64,000 nt of DNA from Branchipolynoe longqiensis (lineage: Eukaryota > Annelida > Polychaeta > Phyllodocida > Polynoidae): contig CM059191.1 in assembly GCA_030323885.1 (NCBI GenBank), forward strand, positions 103,650,292-103,714,291. Reading direction: 5' to 3'. Each line of letters begins with the position of its first letter. Position 1 is the stretch's first letter. Of this stretch, positions 1 to 9,870 are shown piece by piece. A program made the translations under genes and the position numbers. The notes beneath the pieces are model-generated. The model was not told the origin of the DNA. It did no database searches and saw nothing but the letters and a program-made list of their open reading frames with translations.

Positions 1-149
1 TTATCAGTCCAATTTTCATTTTTATTTCATACATGGACCTCATCAATGAGTTGGTCTTCCCGACTCTCTTTAAAGTGTGTCTTAGGCATAACGAATGTAT
101 AATACTGTGTTCTGCATTTAAATAAATGAACACATCAAGTTTCCCTTAC

Positions 150-391
150 GTGCTGAGTTTCCAGATATTGTTCTTTTGGGGTTTGGTGCGCCCAGTAGTG
201 ACAATGGGAACCGGTGGCGGCGCCACCGTCGAGCGGAGGGGGCGGCATAGAATAATCGGTGCAATAAAATAGATAATAATTCCCTTCCGTGCATTTATAC
301 TCGCATAATTCGTTATATATCACCTGTCTATCATAATCACGATTTAAAGCATTTAGATTCCAATCACAAGTCTTCAACATCCCTCTTAACA
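150..391 (-). CDS. possible internal exon, unrecognised protein
   Basis: The minus strand is open for about 80 codons. A possible acceptor (GCGCTAG, upstream of position 391) and a GTAAGG donor (149-144) frame 242 nt. The predicted peptide is rich in Tyr, Cys and Trp, has a PPPP run, and is not low-complexity, which suggests real coding or a fragment of a transposon protein. There is no ATG at the open-frame start, so it would have to be internal. The polypyrimidine tract is weak. I recognise no family. Chance or repeat origin remains quite possible. Confidence 0.3.
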
Positions 392-410
392 CTAGCGCAT
401 AGGTTAGGTA

Positions 411-672
411 TATGAGACTATCTCAAAAGGTGCTAAGCAATATGGGACAAAACTTTGTCCATAGTAATGATCAACACACTATCTACTTATGCATTTGCTC
501 AGGATAAACTGATTTGTTTTTTTACATGGTGTTTCATAATTCCAATAGAATACATATTGATTTGAAGCAAATGTCCTTGTGTTTTCAGTGTAACCGTTTC
601 TGTGCTGTTTTGTGTCAATCATTACTATGGACAAAAAAAGGAAGAGCTAGCACCTTTTGAGACAGGCTCATA
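411..672. mobile_element. MITE with about 25-bp inverted ends
   Basis: The left end (TATGAGACTATCTCAAAAGG at 411) is repeated inverted at the right end (CCTTTTGAGACAGGCTCATA, ending at 672). About 260 bp lie between the outer ends with no coding capacity. A TCCATAGTAATGAT stretch is also mirrored inside. The flanking TA bases fit a Tc1/mariner-like non-autonomous element, but the superfamily is inferred only from size and TA flanks. Confidence 0.6.
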
Positions 673-1154
673 TACCAAAATGTCGCAGCAAATATAATAA
701 CATAATTAAGGCTAGCCACTAACAGCTAAGAAGACAAGGCAACTACCGAATTGAGTCTATTGCTGTTCAGCGATGAAAAAAACCCGCAATGTGACAGGGT
801 AAATAAGCTATCAGAACCAACAAAAAAGTGACAAAAAAACCAAGCATGTAGACATGATTAGTCCGTGGGCGTGTTTTATATCCAAACACAGTTCACATGG
901 CCCCAACCAGTCTGTCCACTGTGTGAGTATTCAATCTAGTGGGTTATTTCTGAGAGGTGACTCATCAGGGCTGACTGACGCTAATAGCCACAACCTCATC
1001 CCCAGTGGGGACGTGACCTAGATTAGGCCGTGGGAGACAATGCGGGTTATAAATAGGTACTGGTGTTTGTGGACCTTTAAGGCTGCATGATGCGATGAAA
1101 ATATCTAATTTTCAAAACCTAAAGATTTACCGATATTTCATCCTACATATCCAG
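673..1154. other. AT-rich stretch, no gene seen
   Basis: No splice-bounded open frame is visible on either strand. The last 70 bases (GGCTGCATGATGCGATGAAA, from 1081) look like a truncated end of the TTAA-ended repeat that follows. Confidence 0.4.
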
Positions 1155-1500
1155 TTATTAAAGCTGAAGAGTCCGATGAAAACATAAACTTTTCACAACC
1201 AAAACAGTGATCTAGATTTGATTCTACATATCTACCCTAGATAGTGGTGCACTTATTAAGCATTCATCCCACATTGAAGGGAATACTGAGGCAATTTAAT
1301 AGAACATGTTACAGCTAAAGCCTATGCTGTCAGAGTTTTGGCGTGATTGCCAACATTAAGTTTGCATGGTTGCACTTCAAATATCTCAAAAGTGAATCAT
1401 GTAAAACAAAAGTTACTTCAAACTAGAGGAAGGTAGATTATAACGATCAACCTAATATATGTATCTCAGAAAATGAAAGCAACTCAAAACCATCGGACTA
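1155..1500 (-). mobile_element. TTAA-ended MITE family, copy 1
   Basis: This is an approximately 350-bp repeat with ends resembling TTAAAGTTGCATAGTCC. Internal landmarks are shared with the copies at 2190, 15942, 58395 and 63785: GATCAACCTAATATAT, TCTCAGAAAATGA, and a TTTAATAGAACATGTTA block. This copy lies in the opposite orientation to the one at 2190. A tRNA-like SINE abuts its right end. It contains no open reading frame. Confidence 0.6.
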
Positions 1501-1509
1501 GGCAAGTGT

Positions 1510-1690
1510 TGGGGTGATGAAAATGGGAAATATTGTGCCTACAGTGGGACCCGAACGTACATCTCTTTGCATTCCAGGCCAGTGTGCTAACCATTACACC
1601 ACCTAGGCTCCCTGATGTCACCACACTACCCTTGCCTACCTGTCCATGCGGCTCCTTGCCTGAGAGGTCACTGCAGACCACTACACTCGT
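1510..1690 (-). mobile_element. tRNA-derived SINE (family C), copy 1
   Basis: Read on the minus strand, it has an A-box-like GGTGTAATGGTTAGCAC and a B-box-like GTTCGGGTCCC. Bases 1537-1608 are the length of a tRNA (72 nt) and the two ends can pair as an acceptor stem. The D-arm is close to that of tRNA-Gln/Glu. Further copies lie at 1830, 43049, 50433 and 51617. The anticodon arm does not look like a working tRNA, so I call it a SINE. Confidence 0.7.
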
Positions 1691-1829
1691 CCCCCAGGAA
1701 TTGTAAATCTGTTAATGCTTACAATTACATACATAAAGGCAATGCACTTACATATACATACACACAGTAGATTCAACAACTATACAACGTGTAGCTTGTA
1801 CAGGATCATAGTCACGGCAACCAATGTTC

Positions 1830-2010
1830 TGGGGGGTGATGAAAATGGGAAATATTGCACCTAGAGTGGGACCCAAACCCACATCTCTTTGCATTCTGGG
1901 CCAGTGTGCTAACCATTACACCACCTAGGCTCCCTGATGTCACCACTCTACCCACGCCTACCTGTCTATGCGGCTCCTTGCCTGAGAGGTCAGTGCAGAT
2001 CACTACACAA
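1830..2010 (-). mobile_element. tRNA-derived SINE (family C), copy 2
   Basis: This is the same element as at 1510, with the tRNA-like part at 1859-1930 (72 nt). The ends CTAGGC and ACCTAG (plus strand) can pair, with one wobble. On the far side of the tRNA-like part, the two copies share the CCTGATGTCACCAC...CCTGAGAGGTCA segment. The 3' edge is GGGTGATGAAAATGGGAAAT, read on plus. Confidence 0.7.
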
Positions 2011-2184
2011 GTTTAAGCACCCGGCACTGCCTAGAAGTAGAATGCAATATACTAAGTTTACTTTTAAAGAACATGTCACTGCTGACAGCTTTTGGTGTCA
2101 GAATTGTTTACGGGCATGGGAAAATGAATTCTGCATGTTGTTTCAATGGCGTCTTTTTCCAAAGTTAGCCATTTTTTCAAATAA

Positions 2185-2480
2185 TTACTTAAAGTTGCAT
2201 AGTCCAATGGTTTTGAGTTGCTGTAATTTTTCTGAGATGAATATATTAGGTCGATCACTAGTATCTACTTTACATTAGTTTAAAGTTATTGGTAATCATG
2301 CCAAAACTCTCACACCATAGACATCTACAGTAACATGTTCTATTAAATTGACTAGGCAGAATCAAATGTTCAATAAGTGCATCAGTATCTAAGTTAGATA
2401 TATGTACAACTCAAATCTAGATAATTGTTTTGGCTTAGATAATTTCATATTTCATCCGGCTATGCAACTTTAAAATTAAG
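2185..2480 (+). mobile_element. TTAA-ended MITE family, copy 2
   Basis: It begins TTAAAGTTGCATAGTCCAA and ends GGCTATGCAACTTTAAAA, so the outer 16 bases are inverted repeats that start in TTAA. Its body is collinear with the copies at 15942 and 58395. TTAA at both tips suggests a TTAA target duplication (piggyBac or Kolobok type, inferred). Confidence 0.65.
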
Positions 2481-3000
2481 GCAAATTACATTATTCTTCC
2501 CCCAATAGCCGAGGTTTACATTTTGTTCTGGGGGAGGGGGTTCGCTAAGTAATCAAACAGAGTGCATTGTGCTGATCCGGCTAATATAGCTATCTTTAAA
2601 AATAGCAGAAACTCAACAATATTCGACGTTCCAACTTTAACCAGACACTGACATGGCCTCTAACTTCGGCGCGGTTTGCATATGCGGGCCTGTGCTCAGC
2701 TTGTGGTATTAGTCCCCACACACACCCTCCCACATACCCACATACCCACAAACAGACACACATACTCACATACTCACTCAAGCACGTTCAGTATCGTAGT
2801 TGGCATGCACTGACTCCCAGAGTCAGATCAATGGCGGCAGGTTCCCCAGGTCTCCCTGTCTGCTTCCCTGTCGCCTGCACACCCTGTACTCACGCATACC
2901 TCCCCCCCCCCCTTCTTCTACCCCCATACACACACCGACTCTGCACACTCCCTCGCCGCGACAGTATTTTGGCATAAGCCAAGCAAGCTACATACAGCTT
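2481..3000. other. unique and simple sequence, no gene seen
   Basis: This stretch contains a CACA/CCCACATACC microsatellite (2716-2790) and C-rich stretches (2890-2960). Small open frames here are simple-sequence artefacts. Confidence 0.4.
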
Positions 3001-3588
3001 ATGCTGCAGTCACACTATGACGCTTCTCGCCGGCGTGCCGCAAATGCGCAAAATAAGTTGTACGCGTCGAGACACGTCCAACTTTTTGGCGGTGTTGGGA
3101 AAAAGTTTGGCGTCAGCTCCGCATGTTAGTAGTGCGCAGCCAACGTGTGTCGATGCGTGCGGGGAAAAAAAGAAGTTTGTCGCGACGTCTTCATATGACC
3201 TTAGATGTTGCTAGGGCATAGAACAACAATGCCCCAGTTTGGTGCAACATGTGGGAACGACCCTCCCGCGTGCACGGCATCTGCCTAGCATTCGCATAAC
3301 GTTATTCCAGCGCATTTAACGTATTTCGACGCGCGCCGAATGTCCCCGTAACGTTCGACCCACACGTTGGCAAACGTCAAAATGCTTTGTGCAAGCAAAA
3401 AACTTTCGACGTGCACCGACGCGTGCCAATGATCCTCGACGATCCTCGCCGACCGTCAACGTCCATCAAGGTGTACCGATGTGTACTGACGCGTGCCTAA
3501 TGCGGGCGTAACGCTTCCCGACGTTTCGCCAAAAATGGACACACGTCGACGCGCGTTGGAGAGAAGCGTTGTAGTGTGACTGCAGCAT
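3001..3588. mobile_element. 588-bp MITE with CpG-rich interior
   Basis: The end ATGCTGCAGTCACACTA at 3001 is mirrored by TAGTGTGACTGCAGCAT ending at 3588, and the inner part of the inverted repeat continues into the CGCTTCTC / GAGAAGCG pair. The interior is unusually rich in CpG and in irregular copies of ACGTGCACCGACGCGTGCC-like words. No credible protein is encoded. Confidence 0.7.
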
Positions 3589-3639
3589 CAGGGCTTTACA
3601 ACCCGCATGGGATTCACAAAATTTCAAATTTATTTGAAT

Positions 3640-3895
3640 TCCCCGTGCCCCCAGCTCTGCCAATTTGGATTTCCACCGCTGTGTATAACTTACAGCGTCA
3701 TCAAAGGTCGGTTGCTCTCATACCATGTCTATGTGGTGTGGGAGGTTAAAAATCCCTTGGGTCGGTAAAAGTGTAGGCTCGGGCGTCGGTAAAAGTGTAG
3801 GCTCGGGCTTTCTATCGACCAGCAGTGGAATGAGGAAGACCAGTCATTTATGACTGAAATTTCCCCTGCTTAAACAACTAATGTACAAAAAAAAA
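3640..3895 (+). mobile_element. SINE remnant (family D body with tail B)
   Basis: The segment TTGGATTTCCACCGCTGTGT...CCCTTGGGTCGGTAAAAGTG is shared with 6260-6460. It is followed by a different tail (AGCAGTGGAATGAGGAAGAC...AACTAATGTAC) also seen at 25755, 37925 (inverted) and 52890 (inverted), ending in an A-run. The GGTCGGTAAAAGTGTAGGCT unit is duplicated here. Confidence 0.55.
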
Positions 3896-4149
3896 AAAAT
3901 GTAAGTTTATACTAAAGATGATATATGCCTGTTTATGATAATATGTAATCAGAAATTATTTTAATTTAAAAATAAATAGTATTTTTTACTTCAGATATCT
4001 TGTTTTTAATTAATTAATAAATGTTGTAGTGACCCAATGTCCTGTTTTGGTATGGACCTTTGTGAGACCTTCAGATGTAACATTTTAACAAGGGGCCTCC
4101 CAGATTTATATAGCTTAAGGCCTCACCAAGTCTAAATCAGGCAATGACC

Positions 4150-4680
4150 ATCACCCATTCACATACCACTTCTGTTCACACACTCCACCACCTGCACACA
4201 CATGTCACCCCTGCATACACCCACCTCCCAATCCCTCCAACGACACATACCACATCCACCCACACCCTCTACAACATACTCTCCTCCCACCCACCCCCCA
4301 CCACCACCACCCACATCTACACCCACCCACACACACGCTCTACACACCCTCCTCCCACCACCCCACCATGTCGTCACCACTCCCCCCACACATATCCACA
4401 TACACCGTCTCCACACCCTCCTCTCACGACCCACCATGTCGTCACCACTCCCCCCACACATCCACATAACCGTCTCCACACCCTCCTCCCACCACTCTCC
4501 CACCACCCCATCACACCCCCACACACGCCCTCTCCACACCCTCCTCCCACCACACCGATATCCACACACCATATCCACACACACACCCTCTAAACACCCT
4601 CCCACCACCCCACCACATCCCCCATCCCCCAACACACCCACCTCCCGCCACCACTTCCTGCCGCTCCACATCACCCCCAC
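4150..4680. repeat. C/A-rich simple repeat tract
   Basis: About 530 bp built from CCACACCCTCCTCCCACCAC-like words, almost without G on the plus strand. The long open frames (Pro/His/Thr or Gly/Val/Trp-rich) on both strands are composition artefacts. Confidence 0.85.
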
Positions 4681-4739
4681 ACCTCACTCCGGGCTTGTGA
4701 CAACCAGCCTGCATCACGTGACAGGATATCAGTGCTCAC

Positions 4740-5240
4740 ATGACCTCAGCTGTCCCCCAGCGCCAGCCAGCGTCCGCCAATCTCGCCGTCTTCCCGCGCT
4801 TTCTGTTCGGCGCCAAATGTCGTCTGCTGCGTGTTCTATTGATGCCATTGCAGGCCGGGATCCATCAAGTCCTCGGGTAAACAAAGGCCACCGAGACGCC
4901 CCTTAGAGACCGGATGTGAACAGCCTCCTCCAACCCTTCCACTTCCGGTCTATCGTCACTGATTGCGCGAAAAATTAAAACCGGAAATGCCTCGTCGGAG
5001 CAACGCGTCACTCCACAAGCGCAGCTAACCACGTGACCGGTTCCCGCCAACCACGGCGTACCAGCGAACCGACCGAAAGTTGTTGCACAACGCCTCGATT
5101 TGAGGGCGTATCTAGCGATCACGTGACGCGTGACGTCATCAGGGAGCAGGCCGGTCGTGTCGCAATTAGACCTGCGCATGCGCGTGGTTCGCTTCGCGGC
5201 AGGATCATTGCGCACGTGGTAATAATCCCGATTGCTTTAT
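4740..5240. promoter_or_regulatory. GC-rich promoter-like block
   Basis: Several animal core-promoter motifs cluster in 450 bp. These are two E2F-like words (TTCCCGCGC at 4791, TTCGGCGCCAAA at 4806), ETS words (ACTTCCGGT at 4941, ACCGGAAAT at 4980), E-boxes (CACGTGACC at 5030, TCACGTGAC at 5119), a CRE (TGACGTCA at 5131) and a palindromic NRF1-like TGCGCATGCGC at 5173. No coding exon is visible beside it. It could start a transcript whose exons are outside the visible pattern, or be a chance GC island. Confidence 0.4.
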
Positions 5241-5351
5241 GGGAAATCCAATCCTGGATTAGCTAGACCTGTAGGACATGGGCTGTGTTTGAGTGTAGTG
5301 TATGAGTGTATAAGTGTATGTGTATGTATATGTGTATGTGTATATGACTGC

Positions 5352-5962
5352 ATAAGTACAGGTTGGTTGGTTGCTTTATGGACTTTATGGAGTTTTACAT
5401 ACTGGCAACGTCTAAGGTTTTATCAGGACGGATACCGACTTTTGACAGTACACACTCATGGTGACTCTATGGTGCTGCCCCACTGGAATACCAAGTCATG
5501 TGCGCCATGACCCACCCACTATCACACTTATGCCAAGTACACACATAGCGTATAGGATTCGCGCATAGGACTCCCGATCAGCTTAAAACTGCAGTCGGGC
5601 CGATTCATTTTTCGAATCGGGAATCGCAATCGTAGTGCTAGCGCACACCTACCATTTTAGCCCTAAAAATTAGTTTTAGTCGTGAATCGCAATCGGTAGG
5701 TGTGCTAGGGGAGTGCACATCTCACGATTTTTGGGTAGTTTTAGGTCGTATACGCTAGGTGGGTGCGGGGAAAACGATCGTATACGCTAGGTGTGTACCG
5801 GGCATGAGTCACATTATGCTGATAGTGAACTAACCAGTCCTTGGCATATCCTATTAATGCCGAGCACCATGGAATGTAGTGACAAGTTTCAATTTTAAAA
5901 GTCATTGGTTTGACTCGGCTGGGATTCAAACTCCTTCCACGGCCGATTCAGCCACGACGTGC
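5352..5962 (-). mobile_element. SINE family A, split by a MITE
   Basis: On the minus strand it reads as the family A SINE: tRNA-like head, then TCAAACCAATGACTTTTAAA, GGATAGG, and a 3' part ending in GTAAAAC. The element is interrupted at 5531-5804 by another element, after which the SINE resumes at GAGTCACATTATGCTG. The interruption dates the MITE as younger than this SINE copy. Confidence 0.65.
5531..5804. mobile_element. MITE nested in a SINE
   Basis: The ends TGCCAAGTACACACATAGCG and (rc) TGCCCGGTACACACCTAGCG are about 22-bp imperfect inverted repeats. The SINE sequence TCACACTTA on the left and GTCACATTA on the right look like an 8-9 bp target duplication with later substitutions, which would suit a hAT- or Mutator-type element. 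Inner direct/inverted words (CGAATCGGGAATCGCAATCG) are present. Confidence 0.6.
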
Positions 5963-6094
5963 GGCCGTGCACGTGTGTATGTGTGTATGCATGTGTGTCT
6001 TTGCGTATGTTGGTATGACTATGACTCTGAGTGCAGGTCTAGGTGTGTATATGTGTATGTGCGTGGAAGTCGAGGAAGCTAGGGACATTTCAAT

Positions 6095-6245
6095 TGCGGA
6101 CGATTGTTCTTCCCTATATCCACTGCTCCCTGCCCTAACCAAGTAATGCCGTACGCCAGGCTAAGTAGCGACCGACAAGTATCAATATTTCAGTTATCGG
6201 TTTGACTCGGCCGGGGTTGGAGCCTATGACATGCCACACGGGAAG
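6095..6245 (-). mobile_element. partial SINE family A
   Basis: This is the head half of the family A SINE in reverse orientation (GCGACCGACAAGTATCAAT, CGGTTTGACTCGGCCGGGG). It is truncated and abuts a TGTATGTGTG simple repeat at 5970-6065. Confidence 0.5.
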
Positions 6246-6254
6246 CAGGCCCTG

Positions 6255-6465
6255 ACTTTTTTCTTGATCGGACTCTTAATGTGAAGGTCGGCGGTTCGAT
6301 TCCCCGTGCCATCACCTCTGCCAGTTTGGATTTCCACCGCTGTTTATAACTTACAGTGTCATCAAAGGCCAGTTGCTCTCATACCATGACTAAGTGGGGT
6401 GGGATGTTAAAAACCCTTGGGTCGGTAAAAGTGTAGGTTTGGGCTTTGTATCGACCAACTGTCTA
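6255..6465 (+). mobile_element. SINE family D
   Basis: A B-box-like GGTTCGATTCCCC at about 6294 is followed by the body CCACCGCTGTTTATAACTTA...GGTCGGTAAAAGTGTAGG, shared with 3640-3830. The upstream A-box region is degenerate. Confidence 0.5.
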
Positions 6466-6764
6466 ATGGTGAAAACTTATCCATGAGAGGCAGTATAAAT
6501 CTTCAAGAATAATACTCATTCAGCCATCCGGTGTGTTGTTTGCCACAGCTAAAACAGCGGTCCGTCACCGAAAGCCTGTGTAAATCAATGTATGTTGACA
6601 CAAATGTGCGGGAATATCTCCTTATTTACACGCGATGAGGGCAGCAAAGTCCATCCTCAATTGGCAGCGTGTTGATACTATGATAGTCAGGGAGATTAGC
6701 TACCTGTCCTTTCGGTTACAGATGGGGGGGACCAGCCACAAATCCATCACCGCCCTACACCTGT

Positions 6765-7021
6765 CACATGACGCGGTGGCCGAATCAGTAGAGTGCAGGC
6801 TTCCCATGTGGAAGGTCGGGAGTTCGAGTCCCAACCGAGTCAAACCAATGACTTATCAAATTGATACTTGTCACTACCTAACCTGGTGCTTGGCATTATT
6901 AGGATAGGACAGGGACTGGTTTGTCCAGTATTAAGACACCATGATTGCGCACTGTCACAAGTCGGGTACCTGTCATGATATAAACCTGAGATGTTGATAT
7001 GACGGCAAACAACAACAAGCA
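6765..7021 (+). mobile_element. SINE family A, plus copy
   Basis: The tRNA-like head GTGGCCGAATCAGTAGAGTG and B-box GTTCGAGTCCCAACC are followed by the family body and a 3' tail ending in AACAACAAGCAAAC. Several internal blocks are missing compared with the copy at 60236. Confidence 0.7.
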
Positions 7022-7430
7022 AACCTGGCGAGGCCGGGCAGGGGGTGTGGTGTTGTGAGTGTGCGCGTCGGGGGTGGGGGCGGGGGGTGGGGTGGAGGTT
7101 AGCGGGGGGGGGGTCTCTCGATGTGCACTCATATTACGCAGTCGCTAATTGATTACGCAATTTCCCCTGAGTGAGTTAATTGGGCATGTTACGGTGTTGT
7201 GGAACTGTCTCCATCACTTAATATGCTCACTAATTAGCAGGGTCAGAGTATGGGTGGCGCCACCTGGGGCCACGTGATAGGGGGGGGGGGGTCATGCCTG
7301 CTGAGTGGCGCATCATAGGTTGTGAATGGGGTTTATAGTCCGAGCAACATCTGAAAATATTCTAAATTCAGAAACACAACTAGCCCCAAGGATTTCGGAT
7401 AACCGACTGTAGACAGAATAAATTACATTT
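7022..7430. other. G-rich patches, no gene seen
   Basis: The region holds G-runs at 7030-7110 and 7279-7291. A CTCF-like core on the minus strand at 7252-7271 contains AGGTGGCGCCA. No exon is visible. Confidence 0.35.
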
Positions 7431-7790
7431 AAATGACGGAAGACAATATAAATGACATTATAATTGATGGAAGACAGAAAGAAGATACATTTAAATTACA
7501 GAAGGCAGAACAAATTACGTTTAGATGATGGAAGGCAGGAAAAATTACATCTAAATGACAGAAGGGAGAATAAATTACCTTTAATTGATGGAAGGCATAC
7601 ACAAATACATTTAGATGATGGAATCAGAAAAAAAAAAAAAGAAGACATTTAAATGACGGAAGGGAGAATAAATTACATTTAAATGATGGAAGGCAGAAAG
7701 AAATTACATTAAAATGATGGAATCAGAACAAATGACATTTAAATGACGGAAGGGAGAATAAATGACATTTAGGCCTAAATGACGGAAGCT
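7430..7790. repeat. 30-bp minisatellite, about 11 copies
   Basis: The unit is close to ACATTTAAATGACGGAAGGG plus AGAATAAATT. Copies differ by small substitutions (GACGGA/GATGGA, GGGAG/GGCAG). Confidence 0.8.
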
Positions 7791-7959
7791 CAAAACTAGC
7801 AGTCAATGCATCTGTAAAGGAAAAAAGGAAAAGGGAGAACACAGGAAGTGGGGAAGGAGGCGTATATGCACAGCTTTCTCTGTGTTACAGTCTTAGTATG
7901 GTCACGTGACGCCTGTCGACCAATAGAATGATTCGATTTGGGGGAAGACGCCGTTGTAT

Positions 7960-8250
7960 AATCTACCCAGATAAGCAATGCCTGCCCAGCATGGCTAGGA
8001 AGGACTAGATGGAAGCAGACCGATGGATGCTTCACTGCCCGCCTCAGCTCAATGCCCGCCACGAACATAAACAGTGACATTAGATGGGCGCTCCACCGAC
8101 ACCACCCCACATGAGCGGGCCAGAACTAGGAAAAGCTATTATTTGTGAATATCGAATGATGCAATAATGTGATCTCTACGTAGGGTGATGTCCATCCATG
8201 TGTTTGACTACATGACACACTCTGTGGCGCCACCTGGTAGACGGAACAGT
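7960..8250. repeat. dispersed repeat ending in a CTCF-like motif, copy 1
   Basis: It is collinear with 9290-9590. Shared landmarks are CAGCTCAA(T/C)GCC, GCGCTC(C/T)ACC, GAAAAGCT, ATGATGCAAT, TACGTAGGG/CATGTAGGG and a terminal GCGCCA(C/T)CTGGT. In this copy 8225-8243 (minus) matches 17 of 19 positions of the vertebrate CTCF consensus as I know it. No protein is recognisable. Confidence 0.5.
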
Positions 8251-8369
8251 ATTTTGGATAGTTTGTGCCACACCAGAAAGATACAAATATGTGCTAGGTA
8301 AACTGGTCGTGGTTTATGTTGCGCCTATGTGTATTTCCACTTATTTGTAAATTACACTTACGCACTATA

Positions 8370-8640
8370 ATGAGAGCTCAGGCGGTAGAGTGTCCACCTG
8401 TGAAGGTGTGGGTCATCCAATCGATCCTTCCCAGCAGACCCATTTGCAGTTTGGGCTAATTTCCGTTCCAACCTGTGTTCTACAACTGGTTCAGCAAAGG
8501 CTGTGGTATATGCTGTCCTGGCTGTGGGAACGTGCATATAAAAGACCTCTTGCTGTTTATCGGAAAGAGTAGCCTATGTGGCAGCAGCAGGTTTCCTCCA
8601 AAGAAATATGTCAGAATGATATCATTAAATAAAACAAGCC
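8370..8640 (+). mobile_element. tRNA-derived SINE of mollusc type (family B), copy 1
   Basis: The order is an A-box-like TCAGGCGGTAGAGTGTCCAC, a B-box region near 8415, then the body AACTGGTTCAGCAAAGGCTG, TGTGGTATATGCTGTCCTGG, ATATAAAAGACCTCTTGCTG, and an AATAAAAC tail. This body is of the kind widespread in molluscan genomes (family knowledge, not searched). A second copy lies at 15278. Confidence 0.75.
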
Positions 8641-9289
8641 TTTTACAATGAGAGCCTTTAATTCCGAATAAATTCACCTGCCTGGTAATAGTTCTTTTGT
8701 GTTTCACTAATGTTCATTAATTGATCACAATAATGTTGATTTAGACATTATTGTAATACGAATTGAACATTTCATAATTACAATTAAATATTACAATAAT
8801 TTTCGTTTGGCTAAATACTTTTATTCATCTGAGTACAATCTTTCTTCAGCAGCCAGGCTGTGGTCTTCCACTCATTTATACACTGAAGTTAGTTGCACCG
8901 ACAATCTGAAGGAAGTAAAATATTGTCATCAATGAATCCAAAGTGTGAATACACAGTTCACTTTAATTGGTTAGCAGCTGGTAGGATGGAATTAATGGGA
9001 ACATCCTCATTCATCTTGTCAATATGTGTGTTCTTATAAGTCCTCCTGAACATCAGATGCAGTCGATAGATTGTTGGAGAAACCACGAGTTGATTAGCCT
9101 AGTCACGCATGAATTGTGAGAGCGCTTTGATTTTCTATAATAATAGGGCTGCGAGCCCTGATTTCACTTAATGGCAGTTTGATTTTTCTTTTAGAAGTGT
9201 ACTGCCATGATCAATCTATTTCACATCTACAACCGGTGATGTATAATATATGTCGGATGACAAATGCGCAGCGTCTACACAGCTGAAAT
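8641..9289. other. AT-rich unique stretch, no gene seen
   Basis: There is an imperfect palindromic AT block at 8705-8800 (TTATTGTAAT / ATTACAATAA). No splice-bounded open frame was found. Confidence 0.35.
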
Positions 9290-9595
9290 CCTGGCAGCAC
9301 CCAACACGCGCCATCAACCACCCTGTGCCTCAGTGGAAGCAAACCCATTTAGGCCCTACCGCCCATCTTATAGCTCAACGCCTGCCATAAACACGGGCCA
9401 GGTCAGGTTCCGGCGCTCTACCAACAACACCCCACCACCGAGCGGCCCGAAATAGGAAAAGCTCTATGAAGGTGTATTGGCGAACGAACCCTACATGATG
9501 CAATCACGTGACCTTCATGTAGGGCAAAGTCCATGCGCCTTATTGCCTACTAGACCCGCACTGCAGCGCCATCTGGTGGAACGCAGCTTTAACAC
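9290..9595. repeat. dispersed repeat ending in a CTCF-like motif, copy 2
   Basis: This is the partner of 7960-8250. Near the end of the alignable region, 9564-9582 (minus) reads CCACCAGATGGCGCTG, a strong CTCF-like core, so the motif appears to be carried by the repeat. Confidence 0.5.
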
Positions 9596-9639
9596 ACACT
9601 GGGCGTACTAACCATTGGCAAGCCTACGTCCCACCCTCC

Positions 9640-9870
9640 CACCCCCCACACACAGCTTGGCCTCGCCCAGCCTCCTTCCCGCGCGTAAATCAGAGCCTCG
9701 CTGCCTGGTCGGCTTCGTGCCGCTGACAGGGGGCTGGCTTCCGGTTGGTTCTCAGCCCCGACAACTCTGTCGGTGCCCGCCGTCTCGCGCCGCCTCGAGC
9801 CGCCTCGCGACGCCTCGCGAGGAGGAACCACTGCCTCAGCAAGTGGCGACCCAGCCATGCCGCGGTGGCC
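9640..9870. promoter_or_regulatory. GC-rich island
   Basis: This CpG-rich block has CTTCCCGCGCG at about 9675, CTTCCGGTTGG at about 9738 and short CGCCTCGCGA repeats at 9780-9825. A minus-strand ATG (9858) opens an 89-codon frame that is mostly composition-driven. I do not call a gene. Confidence 0.25.

Noticed and set aside
1537..1608. tRNA gene call for the tRNA-like modules
   Set aside because: A and B boxes and end pairing are present, but the anticodon arm is disrupted and the modules are parts of a dispersed repeat in several copies.
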